DNA from: an uncultured Clostridia bacterium
GTDB taxonomy: Bacteria > Bacillota > Clostridia > Oscillospirales > Acutalibacteraceae
Direction: 5' to 3'
Assembly (NCBI GenBank): GCA_937897215.1
Contig: CALCBQ010000001.1
Span: forward strand, 1 to 6,044
DNA: 6,044 nucleotides
In this document: positions 1-4,957 of the stretch, piece by piece
Layout: every line of letters starts with the position of its first letter
Numbering within the stretch: the first letter of the stretch is position 1
Translations under genes and position numbers: made by a program
The notes under the pieces: model-generated
The model's database searches: none
The model's input: the letters and a program-made list of their open reading frames with translations, nothing else
What the model was told of the DNA's origin: nothing

Positions 1-277
1 TACAACAGCTATCGCAACAAGTAAAGATGACTATGTTGCAGCAGCAAGAATTCTCGGTAAATATGCTGAGAAAAATGATAATTTCAAACTTAAGACAGGT
101 TACCTTGATGATGAGGTTATCGGTCTTGACAAACTTGACAGTCTTGCAAAGCTTCCTTCAAGAGAAGTATTGCTCGCTACTGTTCTCAGTGCGTTCAACG
201 CACCTATCGCATCTTTTGCTCGTGCAGTACAGGCTATTGTTGACAAAGATGGCGAAGCAGCACCAGTTGCTGAATAA
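1..277 (+). CDS. rplJ: 50S ribosomal protein L10, C-terminal part (5' end outside window)
   Basis: The reading frame is open from position 2 to a TAA at 275-277 and gives 91 residues. It contains the typical L10 C-terminal helix pattern: LPSREVLLATVLSAFNAPIA followed by a segment ending RAVQAI, then a short acidic/alanine tail ending PVAE. L10 binds 23S rRNA at the base of the ribosomal stalk, and its C-terminal helix carries the L7/L12 dimers, so the part seen here is the L12-binding region. The next gene, 48 bases downstream, is rplL, which is the conserved rplJ-rplL order. The autoregulatory leader expected upstream of rplJ lies outside the window. The codons favour GCA, GTT, CTT and ATC, as expected for a highly expressed gene in this AT-rich genome. 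The identification is firm; only the missing N-terminus limits it. Confidence 0.96.
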   Translation, partial: TTAIATSKDDYVAAARILGKYAEKNDNFKLKTGYLDDEVIGLDKLDSLAKLPSREVLLATVLSAFNAPIASFARAVQAIVDKDGEAAPVAE

Positions 278-325
278 TTTAAAAATTAACTAAACTTATA
301 TTAAAATTTTTGGAGGTAAATTACC

Positions 326-703
326 ATGGCATCAGAAAAAGTTATGGCAATCGTAGAAGAACTTAAAGTTCTTACAGTTCTTGAGCTTTCAGAGCTCGTT
401 AAAGCAGTAGAAGAAGAATTCGGCGTATCAGCTGCAGCAGCAGTAGCAGTAGCAGCTCCAGTAGCAGGCGGCGCAGACGCAGCAGCAGAAAAGACAGAAT
501 TTGACGTTGAACTTACAGAAGTTGGCGCAGAAAAAATCAAGGTTATCAAGGCAGTTCGTGAAGTTACAGGTCTTGGCCTTGCAGAAGCTAAAGCAGTTGT
601 TGACGGTGCTCCTAAAGTACTTAAAGAAGCAGCATCAAAAGAAGACGCTGAAAGCATCAAAGCTAAACTTGAAGAAGTTGGCGCTAAAGTTACTCTTAAA
701 TAA
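326..703 (+). CDS. rplL: 50S ribosomal protein L7/L12
   Basis: This 125-residue protein is full length for the family. Residues about 1-33 form the N-terminal dimerisation helices, which include LTVLELSELVKAVEEEFGV. Residues about 34-55 are an Ala/Val-rich flexible hinge. Residues about 57-125 form the globular C-terminal domain that recruits elongation factors, with the conserved GLGLAEAKAVVDGAPK segment and the ending GAKVTLK. The start is fixed by GGAGG at 312-316, nine bases before the ATG. It is co-transcribed with rplJ, and a strong intrinsic terminator starts about 20 bases after the stop. The alanine-repeat hinge, mostly GCA and GCT codons, explains the low-complexity stretch around 428-490. 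Open frames on the other strand and in other frames across this gene are by-products of its strong codon bias. Confidence 0.98.
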   Translation: MASEKVMAIVEELKVLTVLELSELVKAVEEEFGVSAAAAVAVAAPVAGGADAAAEKTEFDVELTEVGAEKIKVIKAVREVTGLGLAEAKAVVDGAPKVLKEAASKEDAESIKAKLEEVGAKVTLK

Positions 704-722
704 GTTAAACTTTAACAAAATC

Positions 723-759
723 AATCCTCATTCCATCAGGAATGGGGATTTTGTTTTTT
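723..759 (+). terminator. Intrinsic terminator after rplL
   Basis: Arms 723-734 (AATCCTCATTCC) and 739-750 (GGAATGGGGATT) pair over 12 bp with one G-U, around the tetraloop ATCA. A T-rich tract, TTGTTTTTT, follows at 751-759. This should end the ribosomal transcript and insulate the downstream small gene from ribosomal-protein transcription. Confidence 0.93.
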
Positions 760-770
760 ACGGTAAAATA

Positions 771-787
771 ATCAACAATATGTTGAT
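771..787. repeat. Short perfect dyad, ATCAACA-N3-TGTTGAT
   Basis: Two 7-base arms (771-777 and 781-787) are exact inverted copies around ATA. The dyad lies about 60 bases upstream of the -35 box of the small-peptide promoter. The arm TGTTGAT recurs at 847-853, overlapping that -35 box. This geometry would suit an operator or activator site, but no known regulator is assigned. AT-rich DNA produces such dyads by chance fairly easily. Confidence 0.4.
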
Positions 788-799
788 ATTTGTTTATTA

Positions 800-829
800 T
801 TAACAAATTGTGAACATGATATTTGTTAA
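800..829. repeat. 9-bp perfect inverted repeat with 12-base spacer
   Basis: TTAACAAAT (800-808) and ATTTGTTAA (821-829) are exact inverted copies. There is no T-run after the right arm, so this is not a standard terminator. The arms contain TTAACAA and TTGTTAA, and TTGTGAA occurs at 808-814. These resemble half-sites recognised by the redox repressor Rex in Gram-positive bacteria (established consensus TTGTTAA-N4-TTAACAA, with TTGTGAA variants). The spacing does not match a full Rex box, so a regulatory role is an inference from position only. Confidence 0.4.
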
Positions 830-850
830 ACATTTACGACTTAAAATGTT
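829..850. repeat. 7-bp inverted repeat abutting the -35 box
   Basis: AACATTT (829-835) and AAATGTT (844-850) are exact inverted copies with an 8-base spacer. The right arm runs into the TTGATT -35 hexamer at 849-854, so a protein bound here would touch RNA polymerase. Chance occurrence in AT-rich DNA is possible. Confidence 0.3.
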
Positions 851-877
851 GATTTAAGCGGCAAAGTATGGTAAAAT
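849..877 (+). promoter_or_regulatory. Sigma-A type promoter with extended -10, for the 35-aa peptide gene
   Basis: The -35 box TTGATT (849-854) and the -10 box TAAAAT (872-877) are separated by 17 bases, the optimal spacing. TG at 869-870 supplies an extended -10 element. Transcription would start near 884, giving a leader of about 27 nt. The 11-base block TATGGTAAAAT (867-877) is identical to the -10 region of the promoter at 1755-1783. Confidence 0.8.
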
Positions 878-895
878 TTACACAAGAAATTAATG

Positions 896-902
896 AAGGA
901 GG
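896..902 (+). promoter_or_regulatory. Strong Shine-Dalgarno site of the 35-aa peptide gene
   Basis: AAGGAGG (896-902), followed by T, is fully complementary to the anti-Shine-Dalgarno end of 16S rRNA. It sits 8 bases before the ATG at 911. It is the best ribosome binding site in the window and is a main argument that the short frame is translated. Confidence 0.85.
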
Positions 903-910
903 TGCACAGA

Positions 911-1018
911 ATGGATTTCAACGCAATTATCGAAACAATCACAGCATTGTTCGCAGACTTTGATATCAATGCAGTTCTTGACGCTATCATGGGTCTCGTT
1001 GGAGGTCTTGTTGGTTAA
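911..1018 (+). CDS. 35-residue acidic hydrophobic peptide, internally duplicated, function unknown
   Basis: The frame runs from ATG at 911 to TAA at 1016-1018. It has its own promoter, a perfect Shine-Dalgarno and its own terminator, so it is a complete monocistronic unit. The peptide has five acidic residues (D2, E8, D16, D18, D24), no Lys, Arg, His or Cys, and is otherwise dominated by Ile, Leu, Val, Ala, Phe and Gly. Residues 2-14 (DFNAIIETITALF) and 18-30 (DINAVLDAIMGLV) align as two copies of one pattern, D-h-N-A-h-h-acidic-x-I-x-x-L-h. Each copy is likely to form an amphipathic helix. The C-terminus is a tandem GLVG-GLVG. Codon choice resembles rplL. I do not recognise a family. It loosely recalls beta-type phenol-soluble modulins, which are also short, acidic, leaderless and amphipathic, but that is only a similarity of character. 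Other possibilities are a membrane-associated regulator or a secreted signal. It lacks a signal peptide and a usable double-glycine leader. Confidence 0.82.
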   Translation: MDFNAIIETITALFADFDINAVLDAIMGLVGGLVG

Positions 1019-1036
1019 TTTAATGTAAAATAGAAG

Positions 1037-1064
1037 AAGGGTGTGTTAATCACGCCCTTTTTTT
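1037..1064 (+). terminator. Intrinsic terminator between the 35-aa peptide gene and the lipoprotein gene
   Basis: GGGTGTG (1039-1045) pairs with CACGCCC (1051-1057) around the loop TTAAT, with one G-U pair. The preceding AA can extend the stem onto the first Ts. A run of seven T follows at 1058-1064. It ends 14 bases before the lipoprotein start codon, so the lipoprotein may depend on read-through. Confidence 0.9.
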
Positions 1065-1078
1065 ATAAGGTGATATAT

Positions 1079-1720
1079 ATGAAAAGAATTATAAGTTTTA
1101 CTGTTATTGTGTTAATGCTTTGTGTTGTTTTGGTAGGCTGTTCAGAAAAAACAGATGTGGAAAGTACTACTACAACTGCTAAAAATATTACAGAATCATC
1201 AACTACTGAAACTACAACAGAAATACAAACTGAAAAACAGACAGAAAAACAAACTGAAAATAGAACTGATAAAAATACTTCAACTACTACAACAAAAAAG
1301 TATCAAAGTAATCCTTTGGTAAGTGACGAAGATATGGAAAAAATCGAAAACAGCAATGCTGAGGTTTACTTTACAGATAATCCTGAAAATAAATACATAA
1401 TTGCAATTGCAGATAAGTATGGTTCAAAAAAAGAAAATCTTATAGCTTTAGTCAAAGTTAATGCTGAGTTTCCAAGTGTATATGTTCTTGAGTTTTCAGG
1501 AAAAAAGGATTCAAATGGAGAACTTTTAATGACTTATGACGAATTTAAATATGTTTACGAAATAAATGAATCAAAGAATACAATAGTTAAAGCAAGTAAA
1601 AATGGACTTGATAATGACGGAGTAAATTTTGTTGAAGCAAAAATTCTTGTTACACTTACAAAAGAGTATTTCATTCCTGAATTACCGAATTTAAAAGAAA
1701 ACAAAAGATTGCCTGAATAA
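1079..1720 (+). CDS. Putative lipoprotein with Thr/Glu-rich linker, function unknown
   Basis: The product has 213 residues. The start is ATG 1079, preceded by AAGGTG at 1067-1072 with a 6-base gap. An in-frame ATG at 1043 would lie inside the upstream terminator hairpin and spoil the signal peptide, so it is rejected. Residues 1-21 are a lipoprotein signal peptide: MKR, a hydrophobic core, then lipobox LVGC with the lipidated Cys at 21. The mature protein should therefore be anchored to the outer face of the membrane. Residues about 22-75 are a low-complexity linker rich in Thr, Glu and Lys, including four QTEK-like tetrads at 50-65. Residues about 78-213 form a soluble domain with mixed strand/helix character that I do not recognise; it has no Cys and no evident catalytic motif. 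The gene is bracketed by two terminators and has no convincing promoter of its own. Confidence 0.88.
   Translation: MKRIISFTVIVLMLCVVLVGCSEKTDVESTTTTAKNITESSTTETTTEIQTEKQTEKQTENRTDKNTSTTTTKKYQSNPLVSDEDMEKIENSNAEVYFTDNPENKYIIAIADKYGSKKENLIALVKVNAEFPSVYVLEFSGKKDSNGELLMTYDEFKYVYEINESKNTIVKASKNGLDNDGVNFVEAKILVTLTKEYFIPELPNLKENKRLPE
1226..1273 (+). repeat. Four imperfect 12-bp tandem units coding QTEK-like tetrads
   Basis: The units at 1226-1237, 1238-1249, 1250-1261 and 1262-1273 encode QTEK, QTEK, QTEN and RTDK in the lipoprotein linker. Unit consensus is CAAACTGAAAAA. Such in-frame minisatellites commonly vary in copy number between strains, which would change the linker length. Confidence 0.75.
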
Positions 1721-1724
1721 TCTT

Positions 1725-1753
1725 AAAAGCAGTAGATTTCTACTGCTTTTTTT
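1725..1753 (+). terminator. Intrinsic terminator after the lipoprotein gene
   Basis: AAAAGCAGTAG (1725-1735) and CTACTGCTTTT (1740-1750) are perfect inverted copies around ATTT, and a run of seven T spans 1747-1753. It lies immediately after the stop codon and abuts the next promoter's -35 box. Confidence 0.93.
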
Positions 1754-1754
1754 A

Positions 1755-1783
1755 TTGAAAATATATAATGGTTATGGTAAAAT
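1755..1783 (+). promoter_or_regulatory. Sigma-A type promoter with extended -10, for the glycosidase operon
   Basis: The -35 box TTGAAA (1755-1760) and the -10 box TAAAAT (1778-1783) are spaced by 17 bases, with TG at 1775-1776 as an extended -10. The start should be near 1790, giving a leader of about 30 nt before the ATG at 1819. TATGGTAAAAT (1773-1783) is identical to the -10 block at 867-877. No obvious catabolite-response or repressor operator is seen in the short leader. Confidence 0.78.
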
Positions 1784-1818
1784 AAATTAAATATATATTT
1801 ATAAGGGGAATTTTAACT

Positions 1819-2256
1819 ATGTCTAAGCGTTCAGACCGCGCAGTTGAACTTTTTAAAGAGGGAAAAAACTGTTCACAGGCAGTATTTACCGCATTTGCAA
1901 CAGAGTTAGGATTAACAGAAGAAATGGCTTTAAGTATTTCAATAGGCCTTGGTGGTGGGGTTGGCAGAATGCGTGAAGTCTGTGGCGCTATAAGTGGCAG
2001 TGCAATGGTGGTAGGTCTCAAATACCCTGAATATGATAAAACACAGGTTTATGAAAAAGTCCGTGCTATTGCAGATGAATTCAAGAAAACAAATCCGTCA
2101 ATTGTATGCAAAGAACTTTTAGGACTCACAAAACCTGAAAATTCAAGTGTTCCCGAAGCAAGAACTAATGAATATTATAAGAAACGACCTTGTGTGCAGA
2201 TTATAGAAGATGCCGCATTGGCAACAGAAAAAATATTGTTTGGAGAGGTAAAATAA
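1819..2256 (+). CDS. C_GCAxxG_C_C family protein
   Basis: The protein has 145 residues, the usual size for this family. The start has AAGGGGA at 1803-1809, nine bases before the ATG. Family hallmarks visible are NCSQAVF (C18), a glycine-rich GLGGGVGRM run at 43-51, EVCGAISG (C55), a cysteine before ELLG (C97), and RPCVQII (C125). The four conserved cysteines at these spacings are the defining feature of the C_GCAxxG_C_C group (Pfam/TIGR family of that name). Its biochemical role is not settled; redox or metal binding is commonly suspected because of the cysteines. No signal peptide or membrane segment is seen, so it is probably cytosolic. It is the first gene of a tight operon: its stop codon is one base from the next start, so translation of the glycosidase is probably coupled to it. 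Confidence 0.88.
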   Translation: MSKRSDRAVELFKEGKNCSQAVFTAFATELGLTEEMALSISIGLGGGVGRMREVCGAISGSAMVVGLKYPEYDKTQVYEKVRAIADEFKKTNPSIVCKELLGLTKPENSSVPEARTNEYYKKRPCVQIIEDAALATEKILFGEVK

Positions 2257-2257
2257 T

Positions 2258-4945
2258 ATGTCAGGTGCTTATGCTTATTTTGAAAACAATACTGCAATAA
2301 TCGGTAACGATTATATTGAAAGACGATTTTCAACAAAAAACAATCGTCTTGCAACTACCGAAATTGTAAATAAGAGAATTAAAGGTAAAAAAGTTGTAAA
2401 ATTCAACGAGTTTTCTGCAGAATTCTTTGTTGCATTTAAGGTTAAGAAATTTTTTGGATACAAAACTGAATTTTTGTCTTCGAATAATCTTGAAATTGAT
2501 AATGTTAATGTACTCAAACGCCGAGTTGAATTCGTTTTTAAACCATATGCTTATAATGGCACAAGAATAACTTTTATAGTTAATGTAGAGATTGATGATA
2601 ACAGCCATTATATGCATAAATATATTGAAGTGATGGTGGATTCTGACCGCCAGCACTTGATTACTATTGATTATATTGATGGCGAACACATCTCAATTAA
2701 AAACATTGAGCAGAAATGGACTATCGGCGAAATCGAAAAAGCATATTTAAGTAAATATCATAGTGCATTGGGTCAACCTGTGTACCTTAACGGATTATTC
2801 TTCGGTTCAGAATTTCCACTTGCAGAGAATAATATTGATGGTAATACACTTTACTGTCGATATTTTACAGGTAAGCGTTTTGACGAATTAAAACTTAATT
2901 GTGGTCATACATTCAGATGCTGGAATACAGTAGTTGGTGCGGCTCGCAGTCTTGATGAAAGAGTAATTCGCGAGGATTTCCTTACATATATCCGTAATAT
3001 TTCAAGAAAAGTTAAACCAAGATTTCAGTATAACTCATGGTATGACCATATGCACGATATTACCAATGAGAATATTAGTGAATCATTCAAACAGATTGAA
3101 AACAACCTTTCAAAAACAATGGTACCACCACTCGACTCTTATGTAGTTGACGATGGCTTCGTTGATTGGGATGCAGACTTTTGGGCATTTAATAAAAAAT
3201 TCCCTGAAGAATTATATCCTGCCGCTACATTAGCAAGAAAATTCTCATCAGAATTCGGACTTTGGAATGGTCCTCGCGGTGGCTATAATGATAAAACCCC
3301 ATCGTTTGGTAAACAAATGCAAAAAGCAGGCAAAGGCGGATACAATAAAGCTGCAAAGGATGTCTGCGTATCTTCAACTGAATACATTGAAAATATTACA
3401 GAATACTACCTTGAAAATGACCGTAAATTTGATATAAATTATTGGAAACTTGACGGATTTTTGCTTAAAGCGTGTCCATCTAAAAAGCATGGACATATGA
3501 CTGGCGGATACAACGATATGTATCAATATACTGAAATGTGGGAAAATTGGATTAACATTTTCCGTAAACTCCGTATTACTCGCGAGAGCGCAGGCAAGGA
3601 TTTGTGGATTAACCAGACAAGTTATTGTAATGCAAGTCCTTGGTTCTTGCAGTGGTCAGATAGTTTGTGGATTCAGAACAGTGGCGACATCGGTTTCATC
3701 GATAAAACAACAAAAGGCGAGAAATTGAGCGACCGTGATGTTGACAGAGTTCTTACATATCGTGATAATTGCTATCATGATTTCAGCGTTGTAAGAAATT
3801 ATCAGTTCCCACACGAATTCATCTATAATCATGACCCGATTTACGGAAATACTGCAAAAATTTCAATGACAGATGAAGAATTCCGTAAATATATGTTTAT
3901 GATGACAACTCGCGGTACTGCATTCTGGGAACTTTATTACTCATACAATATGTTTAATACTGCTAAATGGCGCATAAATGCAGATGCTTTAAGATTTATC
4001 CGTAACGATTATGAAACTCTTAAAACATCACAGTTTATCGGTGGAAGTCCTGAAAAAGGCGAGGCATACGGTTACTCTTGCTGGAGTGAAAATAAGGGTA
4101 TTGTTTCACTTCGTAACCCATCAAACCGTACACAGAGCATTTCAGTAATCTTCGATGAAACAGTTGGCGCAAATAAAGATATGCAGAATCTTAAAATGGT
4201 TTATGTGTATCCTTATGATAAAAAATCTGACGGTAAAACATATCAGTACGGCGAGAAAATCACAGTTGAGCTTGCACCATTAGAAGTTGTGATTATGAAA
4301 TTCTCACAAACAGAAGAAAAATTGCCTCAACTTGTTTATGGCAGATTTGAAAGTGATAAAGAATTATTACTTTTCTTTGACGACAGAGTATATATTGATG
4401 CAGAAATGATTTCATCAAATGCAAAAATATCAAGTTATCAGTTGCTTGAAGACTATAGCACTTTGAAAATTGTCTTTGAAAACCCGGTTAAAAAACCATA
4501 TGTGTCAATGACAGTTAAAAATGCTTTCGGCGATTTTACTGATGTTACATTTAAAGGTCAATATTATCCGGAATTTATCTGTGAAGACAATAAAATACCT
4601 TGTGGTAGAGATTTCACAGTTCAGTGCACAGTGAATAATGCAGAAAACGGTGTGTTGTTGAGTATAGGCGATGTTATTAATGTTAGCAACCGTGAGGGAT
4701 ACGGTGCGTTAAGGTTTAACAATAAAACAAATCGTAGTGATGTTAAACTTAATGAAAATGATAAAATTTCAGTTATTTGTGAGCCTAACGGACTTGTAAA
4801 ACTTTATGTTAACGGCAATCTTGCTTGTTCAGTTTATGATGGTGACGAGTATTGTACTGCGCTTGAAAATGCAGAGGTAATACTTACAGATAAAGTGAGC
4901 GACTTGAAAGTAATGTCAAAAGCACTCAATTTCAATGAAATATAG
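2258..4945 (+). CDS. GH36-like (clan GH-D type) alpha-glycosidase with C-terminal lectin-like domain
   Basis: The product has 895 residues. The start is supported by AGAGG at 2244-2248 inside the previous gene. Residues about 1-250 look like an all-beta N-terminal domain. Residues about 255-590 look like a TIM-barrel catalytic domain, with FQYNSWYD (256-263), VVDDGF (D298, D299), FGLWNGPRGGY (333-343), YWKLDGF (D399, likely nucleophile by analogy with the K-x-D strand of GH27/GH36), HGHMTGG (411-417), and WSDSLWIQNSGDIGF (D468 and D477, acid/base candidates). Residues about 600-690 are a beta-sandwich typical after such barrels. Residues about 770-895, with VKLYVNGNL, resemble a concanavalin A/LamG-like domain that may bind glycans. 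Members of this group are often annotated alpha-galactosidase or alpha-N-acetylgalactosaminidase; the substrate here cannot be read from sequence. No signal peptide is present, so it should act in the cytoplasm. The GH31 gene follows after 12 bases. Confidence 0.78.
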   Translation: MSGAYAYFENNTAIIGNDYIERRFSTKNNRLATTEIVNKRIKGKKVVKFNEFSAEFFVAFKVKKFFGYKTEFLSSNNLEIDNVNVLKRRVEFVFKPYAYNGTRITFIVNVEIDDNSHYMHKYIEVMVDSDRQHLITIDYIDGEHISIKNIEQKWTIGEIEKAYLSKYHSALGQPVYLNGLFFGSEFPLAENNIDGNTLYCRYFTGKRFDELKLNCGHTFRCWNTVVGAARSLDERVIREDFLTYIRNISRKVKPRFQYNSWYDHMHDITNENISESFKQIENNLSKTMVPPLDSYVVDDGFVDWDADFWAFNKKFPEELYPAATLARKFSSEFGLWNGPRGGYNDKTPSFGKQMQKAGKGGYNKAAKDVCVSSTEYIENITEYYLENDRKFDINYWKLDGFLLKACPSKKHGHMTGGYNDMYQYTEMWENWINIFRKLRITRESAGKDLWINQTSYCNASPWFLQWSDSLWIQNSGDIGFIDKTTKGEKLSDRDVDRVLTYRDNCYHDFSVVRNYQFPHEFIYNHDPIYGNTAKISMTDEEFRKYMFMMTTRGTAFWELYYSYNMFNTAKWRINADALRFIRNDYETLKTSQFIGGSPEKGEAYGYSCWSENKGIVSLRNPSNRTQSISVIFDETVGANKDMQNLKMVYVYPYDKKSDGKTYQYGEKITVELAPLEVVIMKFSQTEEKLPQLVYGRFESDKELLLFFDDRVYIDAEMISSNAKISSYQLLEDYSTLKIVFENPVKKPYVSMTVKNAFGDFTDVTFKGQYYPEFICEDNKIPCGRDFTVQCTVNNAENGVLLSIGDVINVSNREGYGALRFNNKTNRSDVKLNENDKISVICEPNGLVKLYVNGNLACSVYDGDEYCTALENAEVILTDKVSDLKVMSKALNFNEI

Positions 4946-4957
4946 GGGAATAGGGAT

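Noticed and set aside
301..660. Long minus-strand open frame antisense to rplL
   Set aside because: It is a Ser/Ala/Thr-rich low-complexity translation produced by the codon bias of rplL, with no ribosome binding site and no recognisable protein.
501..803. Second + strand frame overlapping rplL and running through its terminator
   Set aside because: It overlaps a certain gene in another frame, is Lys/Leu low-complexity, and crosses the terminator hairpin.
760..910. Riboswitch or structured RNA leader before the small gene
   Set aside because: The predicted transcription start near 884 leaves only about 27 nt of leader, and the upstream dyads are AT-rich and untranscribed under that model.
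911..1018. Classical bacteriocin with a double-glycine leader
   Set aside because: The only GG is at residues 31-32, which would leave three residues after cleavage. The peptide is acidic and Cys-free, and no transporter or immunity gene is evident.
1043..1078. Upstream in-frame ATG that would lengthen the lipoprotein by 12 residues
   Set aside because: It lies inside the terminator stem, lacks a ribosome binding site, and would place extra residues before a well-formed lipoprotein signal peptide.
2311..2689. Minus-strand open frames opposite the start of the GH36-like gene
   Set aside because: They have no ribosome binding site, their composition is AT-driven, and they overlap a well-supported gene.
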